From the NCBI GenBank assembly GCA_000169995.1, contig AAZW01000005.1, positions 91,385-155,384 of the forward strand: a DNA stretch of 64,000 nucleotides, read 5' to 3'. A program made the position numbers and the translations under genes. The notes under the pieces were generated by a model. That model did no database searches. It was not told the DNA's origin and worked only from the letters and a program-made list of their open reading frames with translations. Origin of the DNA: Vibrionales bacterium SWAT-3. Lineage in GTDB: Bacteria; Pseudomonadota; Gammaproteobacteria; Enterobacterales; Vibrionaceae. This document shows positions 1 through 8,763 of the stretch, in pieces. Numbering within the stretch: position 1 is the stretch's first letter; each line of letters opens with the position of its first letter.

Positions 1-696
1 GTCTAATTTGAGCTTTAACAGATCAACGATTTTATGGACTTGTCGATACCCAGGTTCTTCCATCAATAGTTCATCCCCCATCATCAACGTTGCCATCAAA
101 CCAATGGAAATCGCTTGTTGAGCCCCCGCCGTGATAATAATTCGATCAGCGTGACAGCGAACTGAACGACTGCTCGCGAGATACCCACTGAGCGCATCTC
201 GTAAAGCCACACTCCCTTGGACATCTTGGTTACCTGCAATGTTTTGACGCGTTGAATGTCGCTGCAGTAGCCTTTGCCATTTCGCAAAAGGGAAAGCGTT
301 GAGATCAGGCACTCCGGGGGCAAAGCCGCTATTGATATCATGCGTTGTCGCTATGGTTCTAGGTGCTACCGAAGCCTGTGCAGCCACCTGAATTGTCTTT
401 TGAACAAGGTTAGGTTGAGACGAGTTCAAGAAATGTTCGGGCTGTTCGACCGACACATAAAAGCCAGATCCCTTACGACTTTCGATATAGCCCTCCGTGA
501 CTAACTGCTCATACGCATAGATCACCGTATTTCGGCTCACCGATAACTCAACAGCCAACTTGCGCGTTGAAGGTAACTTGCTGCCTTTACTCCATAAATC
601 TTGAACGATCTTCTCTCTGATCGCATGGAATAAAGCGGTTTGACGCGTGTCATGTTGCTCACTAAGTTGTAGGTCACCGACATCGATAGGCTGCAT
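1..696 (-). CDS. MocR/PdxR-like GntR-aminotransferase regulator (partial)
   Basis: Transcription regulator cut off by the left window edge; 232 codons are visible from the ATG at 696. Residues about 15-85 form a GntR winged helix (RKLAVELSVSRNTV, then YEQLVTEGYIESRKGSGFYV). After a linker of about 35 residues the class I aminotransferase-like domain begins (ITAGAQQAI near residue 190); the PLP-binding lysine lies beyond the edge. Known MocR proteins use PLP or an amino-compound as effector and often control a divergent gene. The divergent neighbour here encodes a PNPOx-like flavoprotein, so a vitamin B6-linked role is plausible but inferred. A short dyad lies between the two genes. Confidence 0.85.
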   Translation of the reverse strand, partial: MQPIDVGDLQLSEQHDTRQTALFHAIREKIVQDLWSKGSKLPSTRKLAVELSVSRNTVIYAYEQLVTEGYIESRKGSGFYVSVEQPEHFLNSSQPNLVQKTIQVAAQASVAPRTIATTHDINSGFAPGVPDLNAFPFAKWQRLLQRHSTRQNIAGNQDVQGSVALRDALSGYLASSRSVRCHADRIIITAGAQQAISIGLMATLMMGDELLMEEPGYRQVHKIVDLLKLKLD

Positions 697-726
697 AACT
701 GGATCCAAATAGTGTTTAAAAGTGGC

Positions 727-739
727 TCTATTTAATAGA
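727..739. promoter_or_regulatory. Dyad between MocR gene and flavoprotein gene
   Basis: A 13-bp perfect palindrome TCTATT-T-AATAGA lies in the 90-bp divergent intergenic region, flanked by TGGC and ACCA. Its position suggests an operator for the MocR-type regulator or overlap with both promoters. This is inference from symmetry and place only. Confidence 0.35.
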
Positions 740-786
740 CCAGTTAATCGCTACATTAATCAAAAGGCAATGATTAAGGAGCGATT

Positions 787-1446
787 ATGTTATCCAGCAC
801 GAAAAGAACTACGATTAAAAAAGGGGCTCACAAAGCCGTATTTGAACAAGAGAAACTGCATCAGATTATTGATGAAAGCTTAATCGCACACATTGCATTG
901 CAAGGTGAACAAGGCCCGATGGTGATACCGATGCTCGCGTGGCGAGTCGATGACATGGTCTATATCCATGGCGCCAAAAACAGTCGCTTGCTTAGAGGGC
1001 TTAAAAAGGGCGAACCAACCTGTTTAACATTCACGCTATTTGAAGGCTGGGTGTTGGCTCGTTCAGCCTTTCATCACAGCGCACACTACCGTTCAGCGGT
1101 TGTACTGGGGTCATTTTCAGTCATCGACGACAATCAAGAAAAGGATCGCTTGCTGAATATCTTTATTGAGCAAATTGCGCCAGGTAGAACCGACGAGGTT
1201 AGGCTGAGCAATGAAAAAGAGCTCACTGCGACCGAGTTACTCGCGATACCACTAACCGAAGCATCGGTGAAAATTGGTAAGCATGGTGTGAATGACGATC
1301 TGGCTGATATGGATATCCCTGTATGGGCTGGGGTACTTCCCTATCGAACCGTTGTGGGGCCACTAGAAACGGTACCCGAGCAAGAGGGGCTCATTGAAAA
1401 GCCTGACTACCAACAAGCTTATGGTGAACGTTGGTATCAGAATTAG
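787..1446 (+). CDS. Pyridoxamine 5'-phosphate oxidase-related FMN-binding protein
   Basis: 219-aa protein of the split-barrel flavin-binding family related to pyridoxamine phosphate oxidase (the Pyridox_ox_2-like group). Visible family features are the N-terminal region leading to GPMVIPMLAWRVDDMVYIHG, then AKNSRLLRGLKKG, and the SAFHHSAHYRSAVVLG stretch typical of these small FMN proteins. AAGGAG lies eight bases before the ATG. It is divergent from a MocR regulator, which probably controls it. The substrate cannot be read from sequence; many relatives are uncharacterised, so PNP oxidase activity should not be assumed. Confidence 0.8.
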   Translation: MLSSTKRTTIKKGAHKAVFEQEKLHQIIDESLIAHIALQGEQGPMVIPMLAWRVDDMVYIHGAKNSRLLRGLKKGEPTCLTFTLFEGWVLARSAFHHSAHYRSAVVLGSFSVIDDNQEKDRLLNIFIEQIAPGRTDEVRLSNEKELTATELLAIPLTEASVKIGKHGVNDDLADMDIPVWAGVLPYRTVVGPLETVPEQEGLIEKPDYQQAYGERWYQN

Positions 1447-1473
1447 CACGATAGGGTGGTCAGCAAAGGATAG

Positions 1474-1483
1474 TTGTATACAA
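1474..1483. promoter_or_regulatory. TTGTATACAA palindrome upstream of urea transporter
   Basis: A perfect 10-bp palindrome 47 bp before the urea transporter start. TTGTATACAA resembles operator cores of FCD-type GntR regulators. No such regulator is adjacent, so the assignment is tentative. Confidence 0.25.
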
Positions 1484-1529
1484 TCTGGTTTATCAAAATT
1501 TTAACATCAGTAAATAACGTAGCCAGACG

Positions 1530-2456
1530 ATGCAGACGAATAAGGACTTTCAACAACATCAGGGCTTGCTCAATGGTATTGGGCAAGTCTATTTCACCCC
1601 TTCTCTCGTGACGTCGGTTCTACTATTATTTGCGATCTCAATGGAGTCACTTCCGCTGGCTTTACTCACCTTACTTGGCGCGAGTTGCAGCTACACATTG
1701 GCTCGTGGTGTCCATACCTTTAGTCATACCAACAGCAAACCAAATCATCACATAAACAGTGGAATGTATGCGCTAAACGGAGCGCTGATTGCTCTGTTCA
1801 TCGGAAACTTTTTTGGTGTGGCGCCACTATTGGCGGTAGTAACAATATTCGGTGCACTACTCACCGTACCTATCGCTAATATCGTATTCAGATTTAATAA
1901 ATATCGAGGTTATACCAGCGCGTTTATCCTTATTGCTTGGCTGATTTATGCAATTCAATCGAGCTTGGATCTTTCGGTCTTTTCTCCATCAGATTCTAAT
2001 CTGATACCGTTGATAAATATTGATGTCTATTCTGGAACTCTGCTGCCCACTTTTATCCTGACCATACTTAAAGGGATCAGCCAAGTCAGCTTTATCAACA
2101 ACGAATGGTCGGGGCTGATTATTTTAATTGCTATCGCGCTCCACACCGTCAAATACGCAGTTTGGATCGTGTTGGCTGCAGTCATCAGCACTCTGTTTAG
2201 CTACATGATTGGTGTTGATGACACACTGATTTCTCAAGGGTTGTATGGCTACAACGCCATTTTAGCGACATTGGCACTCGTTCTCTACCCAACAAAAGTT
2301 ACATGGCAGTTGGTTATCGCGGGTATACTCTGCAGTTGCCTAATCACCCTTATTTTTCATCGACTAGAACTCTTACCGTTAACGGCGCCTTTCGTTCTCA
2401 GCACCTGGCTAATGGTTTATTGTTCGGGCAAATTACAAAACCCGAACGTCGACTAG
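1530..2456 (+). CDS. Urea transporter (UT family)
   Basis: 308-aa integral membrane protein of the urea transporter family, a channel-like carrier for urea in the inner membrane. The two-fold internal repeat of the family is visible: GIGQVYF near the start, SGMYALNGALIALFIG around residue 75-90 and the second-repeat counterpart LISQGLYGYNAILATLAL around residue 235-252. About ten hydrophobic segments fill the protein. No urease genes occur in the window, so use of urea would depend on genes elsewhere, or the protein may carry short amides. The gene converges on an AraC regulator with only 8 bp between stops. The Shine-Dalgarno sequence is weak. Confidence 0.85.
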   Translation: MQTNKDFQQHQGLLNGIGQVYFTPSLVTSVLLLFAISMESLPLALLTLLGASCSYTLARGVHTFSHTNSKPNHHINSGMYALNGALIALFIGNFFGVAPLLAVVTIFGALLTVPIANIVFRFNKYRGYTSAFILIAWLIYAIQSSLDLSVFSPSDSNLIPLINIDVYSGTLLPTFILTILKGISQVSFINNEWSGLIILIAIALHTVKYAVWIVLAAVISTLFSYMIGVDDTLISQGLYGYNAILATLALVLYPTKVTWQLVIAGILCSCLITLIFHRLELLPLTAPFVLSTWLMVYCSGKLQNPNVD

Positions 2457-2464
2457 TCATACAG

Positions 2465-3472
2465 CTATAGATCGCTCCTAAACCTCTCTACATATTGCTT
2501 TGGTGTTAAGCCTCGATGTTTCTTAAACATTCGATTAAAGCTCGCGACATTGGTATAGCCTAAGCGTTTGGCAACCTCTTCAATGGACAATTTATAACTC
2601 AACAACTCCACTGCAACATTGCTTAATGCATAACCCATAATGGTAGAAAAGTTGACACCCAATTTATGCAAGCGCCGTTGAAACTGTTGCTCAGATAACC
2701 CCAGTAAACTCGATACCTTGTACAAGGTCGGCAACCCAAAGTGGCGGCTATAGTTGATCATCTCATACGTCACTTTATGTTCATCACCGGCATCTGGCAT
2801 ATTGAGGTAATTGTCTAGATCATGAAAATTCATCGCCAAACCCATTTTCCCAACACTCGGTGACTGATTAATCGATAGTCTCGACTTACTTGGAATCCAA
2901 ACCTCGGTGCGTGGTTGGCCCCATTGAATATTGCAGCCGAAGTACTTTTCATAAAGGTCAACGTTTTCACGATACCCTGCGATAGAAACGAACGCTGGTT
3001 TGAAATCAGGCCCTAAATATCGCCTAATAATCTTCATCATGAAAATTGCGATACGCACTGAGTCATGAACCTTACCAACTTCAGAATACTCAGGATTATC
3101 GTAACACCACTTAATTAAGCTCCCAGCCTGGGTTCCATAGAGGAAAGCCCCCGACTGTAAACAGTGCAGTCCAATATTGACTCGACGAATAGTTGAAGCT
3201 AAGTCGTGTCCTGAGAAGAACCAGTTAGCAAGTGGCCCTAACCTCTCAATGTCTACCCTATCGGCAAGCTTCAAAATAATATCGGGATCGTTCGTTTGCT
3301 GCTCGAGTAAGCCGTACCATTTATCCACTTCATTGACAGGAATCAGGTTCATAGCGTTAGCAAAGACTGATTTGGGAATGCCTAAAGAATCCATATCTAT
3401 GTCGCGGTTAGCCGCCGCATACTGATAAATACCTAAAATTCCTAATGCTCTTAAGAAGTTACAATTGTTCAT
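2465..3472 (-). CDS. AraC-family transcriptional regulator (OruR/ArgR-like layout)
   Basis: 335-aa regulator with a long N-terminal ligand-type domain (about residues 20-210, the Arabinose_bd-like layout of AraC proteins with C-terminal HTH) and a C-terminal AraC HTH. The second HTH reads IEEVAKRLGYTNVASFNRMF followed by KHRGLTPKQYVERFR, the standard family signature. It is divergent from the YiaW/YiaV-like pair (about 130 bp between starts), making that pair a likely target, and convergent with the urea transporter. The effector is unknown. Confidence 0.88.
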   Translation of the reverse strand: MNNCNFLRALGILGIYQYAAANRDIDMDSLGIPKSVFANAMNLIPVNEVDKWYGLLEQQTNDPDIILKLADRVDIERLGPLANWFFSGHDLASTIRRVNIGLHCLQSGAFLYGTQAGSLIKWCYDNPEYSEVGKVHDSVRIAIFMMKIIRRYLGPDFKPAFVSIAGYRENVDLYEKYFGCNIQWGQPRTEVWIPSKSRLSINQSPSVGKMGLAMNFHDLDNYLNMPDAGDEHKVTYEMINYSRHFGLPTLYKVSSLLGLSEQQFQRRLHKLGVNFSTIMGYALSNVAVELLSYKLSIEEVAKRLGYTNVASFNRMFKKHRGLTPKQYVERFRSDL

Positions 3473-3604
3473 TCGTGATAAAACCCTGAAATGTAATTAC
3501 AGATCAAATCATTTACCTGCCATTATTGAAGTAATTGGTAAATTTGCAACCTATAAATCGGATATCAATCACACTCAGCGCTCAATTTAGCTTAGGGTTT
3601 ATCA

Positions 3605-3955
3605 ATGAGTTTAGTAAGTGTCCCATTTGTCGGAACTGGCGCTGATACAGCGCTACACGTAGTTGCGGGGGTTGTATTGGTCGCAACCATTGCCGCCGCA
3701 TGTTACGGGTTCTGGCGTGTACATGAATTACCAATCAATAAAGCTCACAGTAAAGGGCATCAACAACTCGGTTTGATCACTGCACTCACATGGATTGGAT
3801 TTTTATGGCACTGGGTATGGGTACTCGCCGTGATCTTAGCATTCGTTGATATGGAGAAAGCCATCATTAACCTCAGAGATACATGGAAAGCACCACCAAC
3901 ACCAAAAGATTCAACGACAACTAAAACTAAAGATGAGGAGAACCAAACATGTTAG
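3605..3955 (+). CDS. Inner-membrane DUF3302-type protein (YiaW-like)
   Basis: 116-aa small membrane protein with two clear hydrophobic helices (residues about 16-34 and 54-78) and a hydrophilic, lysine-rich tail. YGFWRVHELP and the aromatic IGFLWHWVWV segment resemble the DUF3302/YiaW family of Escherichia coli, whose gene is likewise paired with the HlyD-type gene yiaV. The last codons overlap the next gene by 7 bp, so the two are translated together and probably act as a complex. The function of the YiaW family is not established. Confidence 0.65.
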   Translation: MSLVSVPFVGTGADTALHVVAGVVLVATIAAACYGFWRVHELPINKAHSKGHQQLGLITALTWIGFLWHWVWVLAVILAFVDMEKAIINLRDTWKAPPTPKDSTTTKTKDEENQTC

Positions 3956-5172
3956 AAGGTTTAGCAATTTGGGCTCTGTTCATCTATTTATTGAGACTGA
4001 TTGGTATGCCTTGGAACAAAGGCACAAAAGCGTTTGCTTACCTTGGAGGTACATCATGGCTGATGTTTGTATGGGTCGGACTGATTAACTTCACGCCAAT
4101 GGATTTGTCTGGAGGCTCTGTGGTTCAATCGCCACACATTCAATTGCGTCCAGATTCAACCAATGTGTCTGGGAAAACCACGAAGGTACATATTCACCCG
4201 AACCAAGACGTGGCAGAAGGACAATTGATCTATGAGATCGACGACACCAAATATGTGATCGCTCGAGACAAGGCACAGGTTCAGTTAGAGTCAGCAGAGG
4301 TCGCTCTAGATACCGCTCGTCAAGAAGTCAGTATTGCAAAAGTCAGCTATCAGTCTGCGCTTCAAGACATCAAAGCCTCTATTGCGCAGATTGAGTCAGC
4401 AAAAACCGACCTAGTTTTGCAATCTAAGACGCTTGATCGCTACCAAAAGCAGAACAGTGTCGTTGAACATACCATTACTGAGTCCGATATCGATCAGCAA
4501 ACGGCTAAAGTAGAGTTAGCAACACACAATGTTACGACGCTTGAATCTCAGTTGAGCAAAAAAGAAGTGGATGCGGAAAACGCAAAGTTAAACATCCATA
4601 AAGCAGAGACCAACGTAAGTAAGCAAAAAACGGAAGTCGAATCTGCAAAAGCGACACTGGCACAAGCGCAATGGGACTTAAATAGCACCAAAGTGACGGC
4701 ACCATCTGATGGCTTTGTGACAAACTTTATTCTTCGTGAAGGGCAACGCGTCTCAATGATGCCTCGTATCCAAATGTATACCGAAGAGAAATACGTGTTA
4801 ATGCGAGTGAACCACCAAGCGATTCGCAACATCAAAGTAGGCCAACCCGCAGAGTTCGCAACAGCGGTATACCCAGGAAAAATATTCTCAGCGACAGTAG
4901 AAGGGATCGTAGAAGCCACTGGCGAAGCGCAAGGCAGCTTATTAGGTATGGATGAACAAGTACGGGTAACCACAGGTCGAAACCTTCAGAACAAGCACCA
5001 CTTCGTTCGTTTGAAGATTGATGAAACAGAGGGCTACGATATTCCTGTCGGTTCTGTTGGACTAGCTTGGGTCAGTGGTGAAAAGCCGATTAGTTTTATG
5101 GCATTCCTCGATGTTATTCGTGGCATCATCATCAGAATGAAGTCTCAGCTATACTTCTTCTACTCTATCTAG
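3949..5172 (+). CDS. HlyD-family membrane fusion protein (YiaV-like)
   Basis: 407-aa periplasmic adaptor anchored by one or two N-terminal membrane helices (residues about 4-20 and 27-45). It continues with a beta-barrel/lipoyl half (VHIHPNQDVAEGQLIYEIDD), a long alpha-helical hairpin rich in A, Q, E and K (about residues 100-235) and the second lipoyl half (TAPSDGFVTNFILREGQRV). This is the HlyD/EmrA layout. No exporter pump or outer-membrane channel is adjacent; only the small YiaW-like partner overlaps. Substrate unknown. A strong terminator follows 23 bp after the stop. Confidence 0.85.
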   Translation: MLEGLAIWALFIYLLRLIGMPWNKGTKAFAYLGGTSWLMFVWVGLINFTPMDLSGGSVVQSPHIQLRPDSTNVSGKTTKVHIHPNQDVAEGQLIYEIDDTKYVIARDKAQVQLESAEVALDTARQEVSIAKVSYQSALQDIKASIAQIESAKTDLVLQSKTLDRYQKQNSVVEHTITESDIDQQTAKVELATHNVTTLESQLSKKEVDAENAKLNIHKAETNVSKQKTEVESAKATLAQAQWDLNSTKVTAPSDGFVTNFILREGQRVSMMPRIQMYTEEKYVLMRVNHQAIRNIKVGQPAEFATAVYPGKIFSATVEGIVEATGEAQGSLLGMDEQVRVTTGRNLQNKHHFVRLKIDETEGYDIPVGSVGLAWVSGEKPISFMAFLDVIRGIIIRMKSQLYFFYSI

Positions 5173-5195
5173 CCACCTTTCTGGATTAGAAATAC

Positions 5196-5234
5196 AAGCC
5201 CGAGTGCTCATTGATCACTCGGGCTTTTTATTTC
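5196..5234 (+). terminator. Rho-independent terminator after yiaV-like gene
   Basis: An 11-bp perfect stem, AAGCCCGAGTG with CACTCGGGCTT, a 9-nt loop and a T-rich tail. It closes the YiaW/YiaV-like operon. Confidence 0.9.
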
Positions 5235-5319
5235 TTGAGTACAAACCGATAAGTTTAAATGGGAAAGAAGAACCAACAGCTTGAACTCTCCTACTATTTA
5301 TCGTCAAACCAATGATAAT

Positions 5320-5345
5320 TCGCAAAATGCATTCGCAAAACGCAA
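5320..5345 (+). promoter_or_regulatory. Two LuxO-like sites upstream of qrr copy A
   Basis: TCGCAAAATGCAT (5320-5332) and TCGCAAAACGCAA (5333-5345) are back-to-back near-matches to the LuxO consensus TTGCA-WWW-TGCAA. They lie about 110-135 bp before the qrr start, the normal place for an enhancer-type site used by a sigma-54 activator. Assignment rests on resemblance and position. Confidence 0.6.
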
Positions 5346-5427
5346 GAGCAAGATGTTAAAATGCGAACATATCGCTCAAATACGCACCAAATTGCTATAA
5401 AACAGCCAATAAATAAGAGTTTTAGAG

Positions 5428-5444
5428 TTGGCACACTAACTGCA
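5428..5444 (+). promoter_or_regulatory. Sigma-54 promoter of qrr copy A
   Basis: TTGGCAC at 5428-5434 and TGCA at 5441-5444 give the invariant GG-N10-GC spacing of RpoN promoters. The predicted start, 12 nt after the GC, is T5455, the first base of the conserved TGACCC of Qrr RNAs. Confidence 0.85.
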
Positions 5445-5454
5445 ATGTAACTAG

Positions 5455-5564
5455 TGACCCTTCTTAAGCCGAGGGTCACCTAGCCAACTGACGTTGTTAG
5501 TGAACCTATTCTTGTTCACAAAATATATAAGCCAATCGCGATTATTGCGGTTGGCTATTTTTTT
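5455..5564 (+). ncRNA. qrr: Qrr quorum-regulatory small RNA (copy A)
   Basis: About 110-nt Hfq-type small RNA of the Vibrio Qrr family. It starts with TGACCC and forms the first hairpin (TGACCC...GGGTCA). It then holds the invariant core CTAGCCAACTGACGTTGTTA (5480-5499), which in known Qrrs pairs with the luxR/hapR-type and aphA messages, and ends in a terminator hairpin (AGCCAATCGC/GCGGTTGGCT) with seven Ts. Transcription is by RpoN with phosphorylated LuxO in characterised vibrios, and the promoter and upstream sites here agree. A second copy lies 7.7 kb away on the other strand. The number within the Qrr1-5 series cannot be assigned from this window. Confidence 0.92.
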
Positions 5565-5669
5565 ACCTGTCGTTTGGCTAACCATTCCCCTCTCGATACA
5601 GACACCCATTCAATCGCATAACAATCAACATTCATAGCCAACCATCGCTAGTAGATACCCAACACGCTA

Positions 5670-5685
5670 TAGAAAACGTTTTCTA
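5670..5685. promoter_or_regulatory. PurR-like operator upstream of codBA
   Basis: Perfect 16-bp palindrome TAGAAAACGTTTTCTA, about 190 bp before codB. It fits the AAACGTTT core of PurR/LacI-family operators, and codBA is a known PurR target in Escherichia coli. The distance from the proposed promoter is rather long, so either the promoter lies further upstream or another LacI-type repressor binds. Confidence 0.5.
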
Positions 5686-5790
5686 TTAATTTCTACGAAA
5701 TAAATCATAAAAATAACCGTATGTTTTATATAGAAATTGATAAGAAAACTGATTTTAATTCAGCCCTATTGACAAAATTAGCATTGACTA

Positions 5791-5806
5791 TGTGATTTAT
5801 ATCACC
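5791..5806. promoter_or_regulatory. CRP-like site upstream of codB
   Basis: TGTGA-TTTATA-TCACC matches the CRP consensus TGTGA-N6-TCACA in all but the last base. It overlaps the spacer of the best promoter match, a position that would repress that promoter or activate a weak downstream one. Confidence 0.5.
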
Positions 5807-5876
5807 ATAATGCGCACGTTTGCCTGCAATACGGCGACCGTTAATTTTAATTTTGATCATTTGCGGAGGTTAAAAA

Positions 5877-7115
5877 ATGGCTGCTGATAATAACTACAGT
5901 CTAGGGCCGGTTCCAACATCGGCTAGGAAAGGAGTTGCTTCACTCACCATGGTAATGCTTGGACTCACTTTCTTCTCTGCAAGTATGTGGACAGGTGGTT
6001 CACTCGGGACAGGCCTTTCATTCAACGATTTCTTCCTCGCCGTTCTCATCGGTAACCTAATTCTCGGTATTTACACTTCTTTTCTTGGCTACATCGGCTC
6101 ATCTACTGGCCTCTCTACTCACCTCCTTGCTCGTTTCTCTTTCGGTACTAAAGGCTCATGGCTTCCTTCTGCTCTACTTGGTGGCACACAAGTCGGTTGG
6201 TTTGGCGTAGGTGTAGCGATGTTTGCGATTCCAGTACAAAAAGCGACAGGCATTGATACCAACACCTTAATCATCGTATCTGGTTTGCTAATGACAGGTA
6301 CTGTGTACTTCGGTATTAAAGCGCTCATGGTGCTGTCAGCGGTCGCGGTTCCTGCTATTGCGATTCTGGGTGGTTACTCAGTACTGACAGCCGTAGACAG
6401 TGTTGGTGGTTTAGAGCAGCTACAACTTATCAAGCCAGAAACGCCAATGGACTTCTCAATGGCCTTAGCTATGGTTGTCGGTTCATTTGTTAGTGCAGGT
6501 ACATTAACGGCTGACTTCGTGCGCTTCGGTAAGAAACCAGCGAGCGCGGTACTGATTACCATGGTCGCGTTTTTCATCGGTAACTCGCTGATGTTCATCT
6601 TCGGTGCGGCTGGTGCAGCAGCAACAGGTCAAGCGGACATTTCAGATGTGATGATCGCTCAAGGTCTACTACTGCCTGCGATTATCGTACTAGGTTTAAA
6701 TATCTGGACGACCAACGAAAACGCGCTTTACGCATCAGGCCTAGGCTTCTCTAACATCACAGGCCGCTCAAGTACTACAATGTCTATCATTAACGGCATT
6801 ATCGGTACGATTTTCGCGCTGTGGTTATACAACAACTTTGTTGGCTGGTTAACCTTCCTTTCGCTAGCTATTCCACCAATTGGTGGCGTTATCATCGCCG
6901 ACTTCTTCGCGAACCGTAAACGTTACAAAGATTTTGCAAATGCGGAGTTCCAAACCGTTAACTGGGCTGGCATTATCGCGGTTGCAACAGGCGTAGCAGC
7001 AGGTCACTTCCTCCCTGGCGTTGTTCCTTTGAACGCCGTGTTAGGTGGTGCAATCAGTTACCTAGTGCTAAACCCTCTATTGAATAAAAAAGCTCTGAAA
7101 TCTCAGGCCGCTTAA
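5877..7115 (+). CDS. codB: Cytosine permease
   Basis: 412-aa transporter of the nucleobase:cation symporter-1 family with about 12 membrane helices. Family features are the N-terminal YSLGPVPTSARKGVASLTMVMLG, the helix-1 region TFFSASMWTGGSLGTG, IWTTNENALYASGLG around residue 280 and the IPPIGGVIIADFF motif near residue 340. It imports cytosine for the deaminase encoded 9 bp downstream, with which it forms a codBA operon. GGAGG precedes the ATG. Length and order match codBA of enterobacteria. Confidence 0.93.
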   Translation: MAADNNYSLGPVPTSARKGVASLTMVMLGLTFFSASMWTGGSLGTGLSFNDFFLAVLIGNLILGIYTSFLGYIGSSTGLSTHLLARFSFGTKGSWLPSALLGGTQVGWFGVGVAMFAIPVQKATGIDTNTLIIVSGLLMTGTVYFGIKALMVLSAVAVPAIAILGGYSVLTAVDSVGGLEQLQLIKPETPMDFSMALAMVVGSFVSAGTLTADFVRFGKKPASAVLITMVAFFIGNSLMFIFGAAGAAATGQADISDVMIAQGLLLPAIIVLGLNIWTTNENALYASGLGFSNITGRSSTTMSIINGIIGTIFALWLYNNFVGWLTFLSLAIPPIGGVIIADFFANRKRYKDFANAEFQTVNWAGIIAVATGVAAGHFLPGVVPLNAVLGGAISYLVLNPLLNKKALKSQAA

Positions 7116-7124
7116 GGACACACT

Positions 7125-8402
7125 ATGACAACCTTATTAATCAAGAACGCGAAACTTCAAGACCAAGAAGGCTTGAAACAGATTCTGATTGAAAATGGTC
7201 AATTTTCTCGCATTCTCGATAATGACGCGCAAATCAATCATCAAGGCGATATCCTTGATGCAGAAGGCGGTATTGCGGTTTCTCCTTTCTGTGAACCGCA
7301 CATTCACCTTGATACGACTCAAACTGCTGGTGAGCCAAACTGGAACATCTCTGGCACTTTGTTTGAAGGCATTGAGCGCTGGGCTGAGCGTAAAGAGCTG
7401 CTGTCGATTGAAGACGTTAAATCTCGTGCTAAGCAAACATTGAAATGGCAAATTGCTAACGGTGTTCAACACGTTCGAACTCACGTGGATGTGTCTGACC
7501 CTACGCTGGTTGCGCTAAAAGCAATGGTTGAAGTTCGTGAAGAGATGAAAGAGTGGGTCGACATCCAGATCGTTGCATTCCCTCAAGAAGGCATTCTTTC
7601 ATACCCTAACGGCAAAGAACTTCTTGAAGAAGCTGTGAAGATCGGTGCTGACGTTATCGGTGCTATCCCTCACTTCGAATTCACTCGTGAATACGGTGTT
7701 GAATCGCTGCACTATGTATTTGAACTTGCACGTAAATACGACTGTCTCATCGACGTTCACTGTGACGAAATCGACGACGAACAATCTCGTTTTGTTGAGA
7801 CACTGGCAGCCCTAGCTCATAAGTTCGAAATGGGCGAAAAGGTAACAGCAAGCCATACGACAGCGATGGGCTCTTACAATGGTGCTTACGCATCTCGCCT
7901 ATTCCGCCTATTGAAAATGTCTGGCATCAACTTCGTTGCAAACCCGTTAGTGAACATTCACTTACAAGGCCGCTTCGATGACTACCCTAAACGTCGTGGC
8001 GTGACTCGCGTTAAAGAGATGCTAGCAGCGAACATCAACGTCTGTTTTGGTCACGATGATGTGTTCGACCCATGGTACCCATTAGGCACTGCAAACATGC
8101 TTCAAGTACTCCATATGGGGCTACATGTGACTCAAGTAATGGGCTATGACCAAATCAATAACTCGCTTGATTTAATTAGCAAAAACTCGGCTCGCACGCT
8201 GAACATTCAAAACAACTATGGTATCGAAGAAGGTAAGCCTGGTAGCCTACTGATTCTTCCTGCAGAGAATGGCTTTGATGCTGTGCGCCGCCAAGTTCCT
8301 GTGCAGTACTCTGTGCGTCACGGTAAAGTGATCGCGGAGACTCAGCCGGCGAAAACAAAAATTAATCTAGATAAGACGGAAGATGTAAGCTTTAAACGCT
8401 AA
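7125..8402 (+). CDS. codA: Cytosine deaminase
   Basis: 425-aa amidohydrolase converting cytosine to uracil and ammonia in the cytoplasm. Metal ligands are visible: the HxH of [13 protein letters not shown] (residues about 60-70), [13 protein letters not shown] near residue 210, [14 protein letters not shown] near residue 240, and the catalytic Asp in [15 protein letters not shown] near residue 310. [14 protein letters not shown] is diagnostic of the CodA family. It is co-transcribed with codB and ends before a terminator. Uracil formed feeds pyrimidine salvage. Confidence 0.94.
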   Translation: MTTLLIKNAKLQDQEGLKQILIENGQFSRILDNDAQINHQGDILDAEGGIAVSPFCEPHIHLDTTQTAGEPNWNISGTLFEGIERWAERKELLSIEDVKSRAKQTLKWQIANGVQHVRTHVDVSDPTLVALKAMVEVREEMKEWVDIQIVAFPQEGILSYPNGKELLEEAVKIGADVIGAIPHFEFTREYGVESLHYVFELARKYDCLIDVHCDEIDDEQSRFVETLAALAHKFEMGEKVTASHTTAMGSYNGAYASRLFRLLKMSGINFVANPLVNIHLQGRFDDYPKRRGVTRVKEMLAANINVCFGHDDVFDPWYPLGTANMLQVLHMGLHVTQVMGYDQINNSLDLISKNSARTLNIQNNYGIEEGKPGSLLILPAENGFDAVRRQVPVQYSVRHGKVIAETQPAKTKINLDKTEDVSFKR

Positions 8403-8427
8403 TATCGTCTATAATTACTATCGAATT

Positions 8428-8455
8428 AAAGGAAGCTGAGATGCTTCCTTTTGTT
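8428..8455 (+). terminator. Rho-independent terminator after codA
   Basis: Stem AAAGGAAGC/GCTTCCTTT with a 6-nt loop and trailing Ts, 26 bp after the codA stop. Confidence 0.75.
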
Positions 8456-8763
8456 ATGTTGGCGAAGAGACAAAACTATCACTAATTCAGTGTGTTTCTT
8501 GTTAATTCGCACGGTATGACAAAAAAAACACTGATTTCGCAATCAATGTGTGTACATCTCGAAAGACTGTGTTAACATGCACTCGCTCTGTTAGCCGGAG
8601 TTATTTAAGTTAGATGAATAGTAAAAAATTGACATGTAAAATCGTTACCCGTTTTTGTAAGTAGTTTTTCCTTATTTCTTAGCAATATTAAATAATTCAA
8701 TTATCAGCGCATTGCATTGAATGCAATCAACAATTTAGAAAATTTATGAATAAGGGACAAATT
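8456..8763. other. Leader/promoter region of the cold-shock gene
   Basis: About 310 bp without a gene. The A+T-rich last 150 bases before the cold-shock start look like the long untranslated leader usual for cspA-type genes. Exact promoter and cold-box elements were not resolved. Confidence 0.4.

Larger units (their letters stand above)
5565..5876. other. Intergenic region between qrr copy A and codB
   Basis: 312 bp without a gene. It holds a PurR-like palindrome, a possible promoter (TTGACT at 5784 with CATAAT at 5806, 16 bp apart), a CRP-like site and the codB ribosome binding site GGAGG. Nothing else was recognised. Confidence 0.7.

Noticed and set aside
96..504. Short ORFs on both strands at the left edge
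   Set aside because: They overlap the continuous MocR reading frame that runs from 696 to the window edge.
5294..5479. Minus-strand ORF starting MTLGLRRVT, matched by a plus-strand ORF at 13222-13419 with the same start
   Set aside because: The shared peptide is the antisense translation of the conserved Qrr first hairpin; both regions are explained by the small RNA genes.
5455..5564. REP-like or transposon-derived inverted repeat explaining the similarity between 5.4 kb and 13.2 kb
   Set aside because: Promoter, core and terminator are each explained by Qrr RNA genes, so no mobile repeat is needed.
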